Shown here: one piece after another, positions 46,257-55,800 of the stretch
How positions within the stretch are numbered: the stretch's first letter is position 1
Layout: each line of letters opens with the position of its first letter
Source: Geodermatophilus sp. DSM 44513
GTDB taxonomy: Bacteria > Actinomycetota > Actinomycetes > Mycobacteriales > Geodermatophilaceae
Length of the DNA: 64,000 nucleotides
Assembly (NCBI RefSeq): GCF_032460525.1
Contig: NZ_CP135963.1
Coordinates: 1,364,001-1,428,000, forward strand
Direction: 5' to 3'
Notes under the pieces: model-generated
Databases searched by the model: none
Seen by the model: the letters and a program-made list of their open reading frames with translations, nothing else
Told to the model about the DNA's origin: nothing
Program-made: the position numbers and the translations under genes

Positions 46257-47105
46257 TCAGCCCTTGACCGCTCCGGCGGTCAGGCCCTTGATCATGTGGC
46301 GCTGCAGCACCAGGAAGATCACCAGGATCGGCAGCATGGTCACGACCGTGCCGGCCATGACCGGGCCCCAGTTGGTGAGCCCGGCGGTGTCCTGCAGCTG
46401 GGCGAGGCCCACCGGCAGCGGCGCGGTGGAGGCGTCGTCGGCCATCAGCAGCGGCCAGAGGTACTGGTTCCACTCGTTGACGATGGTGATCAGCGCGAAG
46501 GCGACCAGCGTCGGCCAGGACATCGGCAGCACGACCCGCCACAGCATCTTCAGCGGTCCGGCGGCGTCCATCTCCGCCGCCTCGAGGATCTCCCTCGGCA
46601 GCGACAGGAAGTGGTTGCGCATCAGGAACGTCCCGAAGGCCACGCCGGCCAGCGGCACGATGATCCCGGCGAAGGTGTTCCGCCAGCCCAGCTGGGCCAC
46701 CAGCGCGTAGTTGCTGATCACCGTCACCTGGTTGGGCACCATGAGGCTGGCGATCACCACCAGCAGCACCAGGCTGCGCCCGGGGAAGCGCAGGAAGGCC
46801 AGCGCGAACGCCGAGAGCACCCCGAGGGTCACCTGCACGACCGTCAGGACGGTGGTGATGAGGATCGAGTTGCGCAGGTAGTCGGTGAACGCCACGCCCG
46901 TGCCCACGCGCAGGTAGTTGTCGCTGGTCAGCGGGTCGGGCAGCCAGGTGACCGGCACGGTGTAGATGTCCGGCCGCTCCTTGAGCGAGGTGACCAGGAT
47001 CCAGTACAGCGGCAGGGCGACCACGACGACGACCAGCAGCAGGCCGAGGTACCCGCCGACGCGGGCCAGCGGGCGGTCGCGCTCGTGCGCGGCGGGGGTG
47101 CTCAC
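46257..47105 (-). CDS. Sugar ABC permease, UgpE/MalG type
   Basis: Inner-membrane permease of 282 residues with six predicted helices and the coupling motif EAAEMDAAGPLKMLWRVVLP. The final LVLQRHMIKGLTAGAVKG is characteristic of the MalG/UgpE half. GTG at 47105 overlaps the upstream permease stop by four bases. Confidence 0.92.
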   Translation of the reverse strand: MSTPAAHERDRPLARVGGYLGLLLVVVVVALPLYWILVTSLKERPDIYTVPVTWLPDPLTSDNYLRVGTGVAFTDYLRNSILITTVLTVVQVTLGVLSAFALAFLRFPGRSLVLLVVIASLMVPNQVTVISNYALVAQLGWRNTFAGIIVPLAGVAFGTFLMRNHFLSLPREILEAAEMDAAGPLKMLWRVVLPMSWPTLVAFALITIVNEWNQYLWPLLMADDASTAPLPVGLAQLQDTAGLTNWGPVMAGTVVTMLPILVIFLVLQRHMIKGLTAGAVKG

Positions 47106-48094
47106 GCCTCCCGCCCCCGCTCCATGACCCGGACCTGGACGAGGGTGATGACCAGCAGGCCGAGGAACATGATCGTGGCCACCGTGGCGCCGTAGCCGGC
47201 CCGCTGGTTCACGAACGTCTCCTGGTAGACTTGGTAGACCATCGTCGTGGTGCCGTTGCCCAGCGGGCCGCCGCGGGTCATGACGCTGATGACGTCGAAG
47301 ACCTGGAAGCTGTTGAGCAGCACGGTGATGAGCAGGAAGAAGGTCGCCGGCCGCAGCTGCGGCCAGGTGACGTGCCGGAACCTCGTCCAGCTGGACGCGG
47401 CGTCGATCTCGGCCGCCTCGTCCAGTTCCGGCCGCCGCCCCTGCAGGGCGGCCAGGTAGATGACGAAGGTGTAGCCGAGGTTCTTCCAGACGTAGGTGGC
47501 CGTGACCATGAACAGCGCCCAGTCCGGGTCCTGGTAGAAGTCCGGAGCCGCCACGCCGACCCGGGCGAGCAGGTCCTGCACCAACCCGAAGGTCGGGTCG
47601 AAGACGAACTGGAAGGCCACGCCGACGGCCGCGCCGGCCAGCACGAACGGCGCGAAGACCAGCGACCGGACGGCGTTGCGGCCGAACAGCCTCTGGTCCA
47701 GCAGCAGGGCGAGCGCCAGGCCGATGACCATCGTGCCGACCACGGCCGAGCCGGTGAAGACGACGGTGTTCCAGAGGACCTGCCGGCTGTCCTCGCTGGT
47801 GAGCCACTCCACGTAGTTGTCGACGCCGATGAACTCCGCGGTCGGCGAGGAGATGTTCCAGCTGGTGAAGGACAGCCGGATGTTGTCCAGCAGCGGGCGG
47901 TAGGTGAACACCACCAGCAGCACCAGGTTGGGCAGCAGGAACGCCGCGGCGATCAGCAGGTCCCGCCGCCGGTTGCCCGGCGGGTCGGCCGCCGCGCCCC
48001 CCGACGCTCGCGCCGGGGGAGGCGCCGGGGTGCCGGCCCGCGGCGTCGACGCCACGACCGCGCCCGGGGCAGCGGTGATCGGCTCGGCACTCAC
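47102..48094 (-). CDS. Sugar ABC permease, UgpA/MalF type
   Basis: Permease of 330 residues. After a Pro/Ala-rich leader (residues 1-45), six helices follow, with EAAEIDAASSWTRFRHVTWP as coupling loop and an extended FTSWNISSP periplasmic part. First gene of the Ugp-type operon. GTG at 48094 is chosen; upstream in-frame codons to 48190 look non-coding. Confidence 0.9.
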   Translation of the reverse strand: MSAEPITAAPGAVVASTPRAGTPAPPPARASGGAAADPPGNRRRDLLIAAAFLLPNLVLLVVFTYRPLLDNIRLSFTSWNISSPTAEFIGVDNYVEWLTSEDSRQVLWNTVVFTGSAVVGTMVIGLALALLLDQRLFGRNAVRSLVFAPFVLAGAAVGVAFQFVFDPTFGLVQDLLARVGVAAPDFYQDPDWALFMVTATYVWKNLGYTFVIYLAALQGRRPELDEAAEIDAASSWTRFRHVTWPQLRPATFFLLITVLLNSFQVFDVISVMTRGGPLGNGTTTMVYQVYQETFVNQRAGYGATVATIMFLGLLVITLVQVRVMERGREA

Positions 48095-48250
48095 GACCGG
48101 GACCCTGTCCGGGCGCGGTGAACGGGGGGAGGCCGACTCCGGCCAGGAGGCGCACCGTTGGGTGAACACGCAGGTCGGGTCGCGCGTCACACCCCGTTCG
48201 GTGGCCCGGCGGCTGTCCGCGGACGGTCACAACAGTCCGCCCCCGCGGCC

Positions 48251-48433
48251 GTCAGCGGACGACGACCCGGGTCCGCTTCCGCGCCGCGGTCCGCTCCTCG
48301 CTCGCTGGCGCTCGCTGCGATGCTCCCGCGGCTGTCAGCGGACGACGACCCGGGTCCGCTTCCGCGCCGCGGTCCGCTCCTCGCTCGCTGGCGCTCGCTG
48401 CGATGCTCCCGCGGCTGTCAGCGGACGACGACC
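48251..48433 (-). repeat. 83-base tandem repeat derived from the selD 3' end
   Basis: GTCAGCGGACGACGACC begins units at 48251, 48334 and 48417, exact 83-base spacing. The third copy is the real selD 3' end (its last codons and stop); the other two continue with CGGGTCCGCTTCCGCGCC and CTCGCTGGCGCTCGCTGCGA. The gap 48095-48417 between ugpA and selD holds otherwise only the ugp promoter region, in which I saw no clear -10. Confidence 0.9.
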
Positions 48434-49425
48434 ACGTGCTCCCCCCGCGGCACGAACTCCCCGATCACCGGCGCGCCGGGCACCTCGCCGCCGAGCAGCA
48501 GCCCGCCGGAGGTCTGCGCGTCGGCCAGCAGCAGCGCCTCGTCCTCGCCGACCGCGGACAGGTCGGTGTGCGGGCGCACCCAGTCCAGGTTCCGCCGGGT
48601 GCCGCCGGAGACGAAGCCGGCGGCCAGCGCCTCGCGTGCCCCGGCCAGGTAGGGGACGGCGGCCGCGTCGACCACTGCGGTCACCCCGCTGGCCCGCGCC
48701 ATCTTGTAGAGGTGGCCCAGCAGGCCGAACCCGGTGACGTCGGTGCCGGCGCGGATGCCCGCGGCGACCGCGGCCCGGCCGGCGTCCCGGTTCAGGGTCG
48801 TCATCGCGGCCACCGCCTCCGCCGACTCCTCGCCGGTGGCCTTCACCCGGTTGTTGAGCACACCGATCCCCAGCGGCTTGGTCAGCGACAGCGGCGTCCC
48901 GGCGACGGCGACGGAGTTAGTGATGACCCGGTCGACGTCGACGACGCCGGTCACCGCCATGCCGTACTTGGGCTCGGGGTCGTCGATGGAGTGCCCGCCG
49001 CCGACGTGGCAGCCCGCCTCGTGGGCGGCCGCCAGCCCGCCGCGCAGCACCTCGGCGGCCAGCTCGGCGGGCAGCACGTCGCGCGGCCAGCCGAGCAGGT
49101 TGACCGCGACCACCGGGGTGCCGCCCATCGCGTAGACGTCGGACAGCGCGTTGGTCGCCGCGATCCGGCCGAAGGTGTAGGCGTCGTCGACGACCGGGGT
49201 GAAGAAGTCCGTGGTCAGCACCAGGCCCTGCCCACCCGCGGTGCGCACGACGGCCGCGTCGTCGCCGTCGTCCAGCCCGATGACCAGCTCCGCGGCCGGG
49301 TCGACCGGGCCGGTGGCGGTCAGCCCGGCCACCACGGCCTCCAGCTCCCCGGGCGGGATCTTGCAGGCGCAGCCGCCGCCGTGCGCGTACTGGGTGAGCC
49401 GGGTGCGAGCGGGGGCGGTCGTCAC
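48418..49425 (-). CDS. selD: Selenophosphate synthetase
   Basis: Makes selenophosphate from selenide and ATP. In this 335-residue protein GGCACK holds the active pair Cys19 and Lys22; Cys stands where some SelD have selenocysteine. Also visible are the glycine-rich HVGGGHSIDDPEPKYG and VTGFGLLGHL. Divergent from the tRNA-Sec, completing a sel locus. Its 3' end is repeated in tandem downstream. Confidence 0.96.
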   Translation of the reverse strand: MTTAPARTRLTQYAHGGGCACKIPPGELEAVVAGLTATGPVDPAAELVIGLDDGDDAAVVRTAGGQGLVLTTDFFTPVVDDAYTFGRIAATNALSDVYAMGGTPVVAVNLLGWPRDVLPAELAAEVLRGGLAAAHEAGCHVGGGHSIDDPEPKYGMAVTGVVDVDRVITNSVAVAGTPLSLTKPLGIGVLNNRVKATGEESAEAVAAMTTLNRDAGRAAVAAGIRAGTDVTGFGLLGHLYKMARASGVTAVVDAAAVPYLAGAREALAAGFVSGGTRRNLDWVRPHTDLSAVGEDEALLLADAQTSGGLLLGGEVPGAPVIGEFVPRGEHVVVVR

Positions 49426-49448
49426 GCCTCCACCGTAGGCTGGCCGGC

Positions 49449-49544
49449 GGAGGCGTCAGGGCGCCTGGTGGCCCCCGCGGCCTCTAAAGCCGACGTGGCC
49501 GAGCACCTCGGTCAGGCGGGTTCGATTCCCGTCCGCCTCCGCCA
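49449..49544 (+). tRNA. selC: tRNA-Sec with CUA anticodon (reads UAG)
   Basis: A 96-nucleotide tRNA. Acceptor arms GGAGGCG (49449-49455) and CGCCTCC (49534-49540) pair, followed by discriminator G and encoded CCA. D stem GGGC/GCCC. The anticodon loop CTCTAAA (49482-49488) is closed by GGC/GCC. U33 is followed by CTA, so the anticodon is CUA, not the normal UCA. The variable arm is eight base pairs (TGGCCGAG/CTCGGTCA, one G-U). The T loop is TTCGATT. The long variable arm and total length identify tRNA-Sec. UAG-reading tRNA-Sec has been reported from Geodermatophilus and Blastococcus. Confidence 0.93.
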
Positions 49545-49729
49545 TCCCGCCCACCGGCCGGGGCCGCGCGCCCCGGCCGGTGGCCGGCACACCCCCGGCA
49601 CCGGGCCTCCTCCCGACGGCGCCCGGGACGCCCGACCTCCCCGGCCGGACAGTCGTGCGCCACCGGATCGCGCCTGCCGCGGAGCCGGGCCGCCCGGCTC
49701 CGCGGCGGACCCGCCTACCCTCGGCGCCG

Positions 49730-51040
49730 ATGAGCACCGACCCCCGCCGGCGGGTGCCGCGCACCGACACGCTGCTGGCCGACCCGCAGGTGGCCGCCGC
49801 CGTCGGCCGGCTGGGCCGCGAGCTCGTGAAGGCCGCCGTCCAGGAGGTCCAGCAGCGCGTCCGGGACGGCGCCGTCGCGCCCGAGGGCGCCGTGGCCGCC
49901 GTCCTGGCCGGCCTGCCGACGACGCCGAGCAGCCTGCGCCCGGTGCTCAACGCGACCGGCGTGCTCGTGCACACGAACCTGGGCCGCGCGCCGCTGTCCC
50001 CGGCCGCGGTCGAGGCGGTCGTCGCCGCCAGCGGCACCACCGACGTGGAGCTGGACCTGGCCACCGGCCGGCGCGGCCCGCGGGGCGAGGCGGCCCTGGC
50101 CGCGCTGCGCGAGGCCGTGCCCGCAGCGCAGGCCGCGCTGGTGGTCAACAACTGCGCCGCGGCGCTCGCGCTCACCGCCACCGCGCTGGGCGGGGAGCTG
50201 GTCATCGCCCGCGGCGAGCTGGTGGAGATCGGCGACGGCTTCCGCATCCCCGAGCTGCTGGAGGCCACCGGCGCGCGCCTCCGCGAGGTCGGCACGACCA
50301 ACCGGGTGGCGCTCGAGGACTACACCCGCGTGCTCGGCCCGGACACCGGCGCGGTGCTCAAGGTGCACCCGTCGAACTTCGTCGTCCGCGGCTTCACCCG
50401 GGCCGTCGAGGTGGCCGAGCTCGCCGCGGGGCTGGCCGGGACCGGCGTCCCGCTGGTCGCCGACGTCGGCTCGGGCCTGCTGCGCCCGCACCCGGCGCTG
50501 CCCGAGGAGCCGGACCTGCAGACGGCGCTGGCCGACGGTGCCGACCTGGTGCTGGCCAGTGGTGACAAGCTGCTCGGCGGGCCGCAGGCCGGGCTGGTGC
50601 TCGGCCGCGCCGACCTGGTGCGGCGGCTGCGCCGCCACCCGCTGTACCGCGCCCTCCGGGTGGACAAGACCACCCTCGCCGCGCTGGAGGCGACGCTGCG
50701 CGGCCCGCGCCCGCCGGTGCAGCGGATGCTCGCCGCCGACGTCGACGGGCTGCGCGCCCGCGCCGCCGCGCTCGCCGCCCGGCTTGCCGCCGCCGGCCTG
50801 GACGCGGTCGCGGTCGAGTCGCAGGCCCGCGTCGGCGGGGGAGGGGCGCCGGAGCACCCGCTGCCCAGCGCCGCCGTCTCGCTGCCCGAGGCGTTCGCGG
50901 TGCCGCTGCGCGCCGCCACCCCGCCGGTGGTCGGCCACGTCGCCGGCGACCGCACCCTGCTCGACCTGCGCAGCCTGGCCCCCGCGGACGACGACGCGCT
51001 GGCGACCGCGGTGCTGGACGTGGCCCGCCGGTGGACGTGA
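49730..51040 (+). CDS. selA: L-seryl-tRNA(Sec) selenium transferase
   Basis: PLP enzyme of 436 residues that converts Ser-tRNA(Sec) to Sec-tRNA(Sec). Conserved LNATGVLVHTNLGRAPLS, then VVNNCAAALAL, and the PLP Lys280 in SGDKLLGGPQAG. ATG 49730 has TACCCT eight bases upstream (leaderless). Its GTGA end overlaps selB. Between the tRNA and this start nothing else is recognised. Confidence 0.96.
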   Translation: MSTDPRRRVPRTDTLLADPQVAAAVGRLGRELVKAAVQEVQQRVRDGAVAPEGAVAAVLAGLPTTPSSLRPVLNATGVLVHTNLGRAPLSPAAVEAVVAASGTTDVELDLATGRRGPRGEAALAALREAVPAAQAALVVNNCAAALALTATALGGELVIARGELVEIGDGFRIPELLEATGARLREVGTTNRVALEDYTRVLGPDTGAVLKVHPSNFVVRGFTRAVEVAELAAGLAGTGVPLVADVGSGLLRPHPALPEEPDLQTALADGADLVLASGDKLLGGPQAGLVLGRADLVRRLRRHPLYRALRVDKTTLAALEATLRGPRPPVQRMLAADVDGLRARAAALAARLAAAGLDAVAVESQARVGGGGAPEHPLPSAAVSLPEAFAVPLRAATPPVVGHVAGDRTLLDLRSLAPADDDALATAVLDVARRWT

Positions 51041-52806
51041 CCGGCACGGACGGGACCGGTATGGACGTCATCGCCACCGCCGGGCACGTCGACCACGGCA
51101 AGTCCACGCTGGTCCGCGCGCTCACCGGCATGGAGCCCGACCGGTGGGAGGAGGAGCGCCGCCGCGGGCTGACCATCGACCTCGGTTTCGCCTGGACGAC
51201 GCTGCCCTCGGGTCGCCGGCTGGCGGTCGTCGACGTCCCCGGGCACGAGCGCTTCGTCGGCAACATGCTCGCCGGGGTGGGGTCGGTGCCCGCCGCGCTG
51301 GTCGTGGTCGCGGCCGACGACGGCTGGTCGGCGCAGACCGCCGAGCACGTCGCCGTCCTGGACGCCCTCGGTGTGCGGCACGCGCTGCTCGCCGTCACCA
51401 AGGCCGACCTCGCCGACCCGGCACCGGTGCTCGCCGACGCCCGGGAGCGGCTGGCGGCGACCTCGGTGGGCACGGTGCCCGGGGTGGCCGTGAGCGCGCC
51501 GACCGGGCGGGGCGTGCCCGAGCTGGCCGCCGCCCTGGAGGCGCTGCTGGCCGGGCTGCCGTCGCCGGACCGGGACGCGCCGGTGCGGCTGTGGGTCGAC
51601 CGCGCGTTCCCGGTCAAGGGCGCGGGCACGGTGGTCACCGGGACCCTCGCCGCGGGCCGCGTCGCCGCGGGCGACCGGCTGGCCCTCGGTGGCCGGGAGG
51701 TCGTCGTCCGCGGCCTGCACTCGCTCGGCCGGCCGGTCGAGCGGGCCGGGGCGACCGCCCGGGTGGCGCTCAACCTGCGGGGCACCTCGGTGGAGGAGCT
51801 GTCCCGCGGCGACGCGCTGCTCACCCCCGGCGCGTTCCGCGACACCGCCGAGCTCGACGTCACGCTCGCCCGCGAGGTCGACGACCGGCTGCCCGCCGAG
51901 GTCGTCGTGCACGTCGGCTCCGCGGCGGTCGCCGCACGGCTGCGCCCGCTGGAGGGGACGTCGGTCCGGCTCCGGCTGGCCGCGCCGCTGCCGCTGCGGG
52001 TCGGGGACCGGCTGCTGCTGCGCGACCCGGGGGCGCGGCGGGTGCACGGAGCCGACGTCCGGGACGTCGACCCGCCCGAGCTGCGCCGCCGCGGCGCGGC
52101 CCGCCGGCGTGCCGAGGAGCTGGCCGCCCGGCCGGACGGCGCGGCGGGCGCGGCCGCCGAGCTCGCCCGCCGGCGGTTCGTCCGGGCCGCGGACTTCGCC
52201 GCGATGGGCTGGCCGCAGCCCGACGGGGCGACGACCGTGGGGCCCTGGCTGCTCGCCCCCGGGCTGGCCGACGAGCTCGCCGCGACGCTGCCCGGGGTCG
52301 TCGCCCGCTACCGGCAGCTGCGCCCGCTGGAGCCGGGGCCGCCGGTCGCCGTCGCGCGCCGGGCGCTGGAGCTGCCCGACGACGAGCTGGTGCCCGCCGC
52401 CGTCCGGCCACCGCTCGCCCTCCGGGAGGGCCGGGTCGTCGCCGCGGCCGCCGGGCTGCCCGAGCCGGTGCAGCGGGCCGTCGACGCCGTCCGCGCCCGG
52501 TTGGCCGCCGACCCCTTCGCCGCGCCGGACGCCGAGGAGCTGCGCGCCGCCGGGCTCGGGCCGCGGGAGCTGGCCGCCGCGGTCCGCGACGGGCAGCTGG
52601 TGAAGGTCGCCGACGGCGTGTTCCTCGCGCCGGGGGTGGCCGAGCAGGCGCGGGCCCGGCTGGCCGGCGTGCCCGCCCCGTTCACGCTCAGCCAGGCCCG
52701 CTCGGCGTGGGGGACCAGCCGCCGGGTCGCCGTCCCGCTGATGGAGTGGCTGGACGCCCGCGGGGTCACCGAGCGGCTGCCGGACTCCTCCCGCCGGCTG
52801 CGGTAG
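51037..52806 (+). CDS. selB: Selenocysteine-specific elongation factor
   Basis: GTPase of 589 residues delivering Sec-tRNA to recoded codons. G1 GHVDHGKS is at 16-23, G3 DVPGHERFVG, then the EF-Tu-like beta domains with HSLGRPVERAG. The C-terminal winged helices should bind a SECIS-like mRNA hairpin. GTG 51037 overlaps the selA stop; GTG 51031 and ATG 51061 are alternatives. The gene itself ends in UAG, the codon its tRNA should read. Confidence 0.95.
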   Translation: MTGTDGTGMDVIATAGHVDHGKSTLVRALTGMEPDRWEEERRRGLTIDLGFAWTTLPSGRRLAVVDVPGHERFVGNMLAGVGSVPAALVVVAADDGWSAQTAEHVAVLDALGVRHALLAVTKADLADPAPVLADARERLAATSVGTVPGVAVSAPTGRGVPELAAALEALLAGLPSPDRDAPVRLWVDRAFPVKGAGTVVTGTLAAGRVAAGDRLALGGREVVVRGLHSLGRPVERAGATARVALNLRGTSVEELSRGDALLTPGAFRDTAELDVTLAREVDDRLPAEVVVHVGSAAVAARLRPLEGTSVRLRLAAPLPLRVGDRLLLRDPGARRVHGADVRDVDPPELRRRGAARRRAEELAARPDGAAGAAAELARRRFVRAADFAAMGWPQPDGATTVGPWLLAPGLADELAATLPGVVARYRQLRPLEPGPPVAVARRALELPDDELVPAAVRPPLALREGRVVAAAAGLPEPVQRAVDAVRARLAADPFAAPDAEELRAAGLGPRELAAAVRDGQLVKVADGVFLAPGVAEQARARLAGVPAPFTLSQARSAWGTSRRVAVPLMEWLDARGVTERLPDSSRRLR

Positions 52807-52830
52807 TCGCCCGGCCGACCGGTTCCCGGG

Positions 52831-55800
52831 TCACCCGGCGGCGACGGGCTCCAGGCCGGTGATGCGACCGGGCTCGCTGCCCTGCGCACCGTCGGTGGCC
52901 CGGTGGGTGATCCAGTCCTCCACGGCGGCCAGCGCCTGCTCGACGAACGGGTGGACGGCGGCGCCGCCGTGGCCCATCTCCGGGAACAGGTAGGTGCGCA
53001 GTGGGGCGTCGTCGCCGGCGACCGAGGCGACCAGCTGCTCGTAGGCGTCGGCCTCCCTGGGCGTGACGATGGTGTCGGCGGTGCCGTGGCCGACGACGAC
53101 CGGCCGGTCCAGGTCGCCGGTGAGGTCCAGCAGGCGCATCTCGGCCTGTGCCTCCGCCGGGGCCTCGTACGGCTCCCACGCCTCCAGCTCGTCGAGCGAG
53201 ACCGTGCCGTCGCCGTCCGGGTCGTAGGTGGGGTCCCACTCGCCGATCGAGTCGCTGAGGTAGCCGACGGCGGCCACGTAGGCCTCCGGCCACTCGCGCT
53301 CGGAGCCCGGCGCGCGGCCGACGTCGTAGGAGAATCCACCGCGCAGCTGCGCCGGGATCGAGTAGATGGCCGCCAGTGCGTCGGTCTGCTCCGGGGTCAG
53401 CGGCGGGTCGACGTCGCTCCCGCCGGCGGCGATGACGTCGCCGATGCGCGGCTCGATGACGTCGTAGTTGCGCAGGAAGACCGGGAACGCCCGCCACATC
53501 TCCAGCCCGGAGTTGTAGCCGTACATGCTCACCCCGCCGTCGTAGAGCTCGGGGAAGGACTCGACCAGCCACTTGGTGTGGTGGCCGCCGTTGGAGCCGC
53601 CGGCCAGCAGGCTGCGCTCGGGGGCCCGCCCGTGGTGGGCGGCGACCACGCCGGTGGCGTGCTGGGTGAGCTCGGCCAGGCGCCGGCGGGACTCGTGGTA
53701 GGAGTCCTCCGGCTGGTCGGCGATGGTCCGACGGTTCCAGCCCTCGTCACTCGCGGCATAGGCGTAGCCGTGGCGCAGCGCGACGTCCTTGTACGTGTCG
53801 TCGTTGCTGAACTCGTCACCGGAGAAGCCGCGGCTGGAGGTCAGCAGCCGCCCGTTCCACTCCACGGGCAGCGCGAGCTGGTAGGCGGCGTCGCCGATCG
53901 TGCCGTGGACGTAGCGGTGCGGCACGGGGTCCTCCCGCGTCTCGTCGGTGTCCACCACCGGGGTCTGGTCGGCCAGCCGGGTCGCGCTGTCGGTCCCCGG
54001 CCCGTCCGGGACGACGAGGACGCGCAGCCCCGGCCGGTCCCGCCCCGGGCCGGCGGACCCGATGGCGTGGGCGGTCTGCACCGAACCGGCCGGGGTCACG
54101 ACGTCGGCGACCACGGCCACCACCTCGTCGGTCCCAGCGGCCAGCAGGCGCAGGTCGTGCGTGCCGGCGGCCACCCGCAGGGGCCCGCTGTCCGCACCCG
54201 GTGCGACCCCGGTGGCGGCCGTGGTCCACTCCCCATCCGGGGTGGGCCGCAGCTGCACGTCGACCGCGCCGAGGTCGGGGACGGCGTGCGCCACCCGCAG
54301 GCCCGCGGACGGCGCCTCGGGTGCGGTGGCGTCGGCGAGCACCGACAGCGCCGGCGGCGCGCCGTCACCGGCGGCCGAGCCGGTGACCGTCACCGTCGTC
54401 GGCCCCGCGGCGGACACGGTCCCCGCCACCAGCGCGGCGTCGGCGGCGCTGGACGGCGCGGCCCGCACCTCCACCCGGTGGTCTCCGGGACCCACGGGCG
54501 TGTGAGCGCCCAGGGTGCCGAACGTCGCCGCCTCGACGACCCGCTCGCCGTCGACCCACACGTCCACCGCACCAGTGCCCGGGGCGGCGTGCAGCACCCG
54601 CACCGCGCCGCCGGTCGGGGTGCCGGGCAGCACGTCGGCGGCGTAGGCGGCCTGCACCGCGGCGCGGGCGTCGGCGGGCAGGAGCAGCCGGTCGGCGACC
54701 AGCGCGTCGGCCGCGGCGCGCACGGCCTGCACGTACCCCTCGGAGGTGCCGTACAGCTCCTGCAGGGTGGGCCGCTCGTCGCCGTCGGCGGCGTCCGCGG
54801 GGGTCCGCGCCAACGGCACCCGCATGCCGGTCAGCCCGCACACGTCCCCGACGGTGTAGGGCTCGGCCTGCAGGTTCCACCCGGTCAGCGTCGCGGTCGG
54901 CGCGGCCACCTCGGGCAGCTCCAGGCCGCCCTCGTCGATGCCGACGGCGTCGACGCTCGGCATGCGGACGTCGTAGGGCGCCACGACGTCGGCGTGCCGC
55001 CAGTCGTCGATGACGCCCGCGTTGCCCTCGACCTGCGGGCCGAAGTCGCGTTCGGCCGCGGCGTTGTACAGCCCGGTGTACCCGACGCCCGGGATCTCCG
55101 GGAACCCGGTCGCGTCCCGGTCGCTGGCGACCAGCGTCCCGTCGGCGATCGACGGCGCGCGGCTCGACGGCGGTTCCGTGCCGTCGACCACCCACCGGTC
55201 CAGCGAGACGAGCAGGGCGCGCAGCGCCGGCCCGACGTGGGTGGGGTTGCTCGGCTGCTGGCAGGTCCCCGGCGAGGGGACCGCGCCCGCCGCCGCGAAG
55301 TGCTGGGAGCCGGAGACCAGGTACTGGCGCACCGTGTCCGGCAGCGCGACGTCGGAGCCGAACCCGTCGGTGTTCACCAGCGACGCCTGGAACTGCCAGT
55401 ACTCCGTCGAGCTGTCGGTGTGCACCACCAGGGGGTCGGTGGCCGGCCGCTTGAGGATGCCGTCCGTCCGCCCGGAGACCGGGTCCTGCCGGACGCCGTA
55501 GTGGAACGGGAACCCCACGTGGGGGATGTAGCGGTCGCGGTGCTGCGTGGAGAAGGGGTTGGGCTGGGCGAAGCGGTAGTTGAGGAACAGCTTGTGCGCC
55601 CCGGGGATGTGGATGTTCACCCCGTCGAACACCGCGCGGCCCTCGGTGTCCTCGTTGAAGCCCTGGTACACGAAGTCCCGCAGGTACATCCCGCTGGAGG
55701 AGATGCCCTGGCCCAGCACGTGCGTGACACCGCCGCCGGCGGCCAGCGGGTTCGCGTCGCCGTCGGCGTCGGCCGTCCGGTGCCGCAGGAAGGACACCAC

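Noticed and set aside
48251..48433. CRISPR array
   Set aside because: Only two full 83-base tandem units with no spacers; they derive from the selD 3' end.
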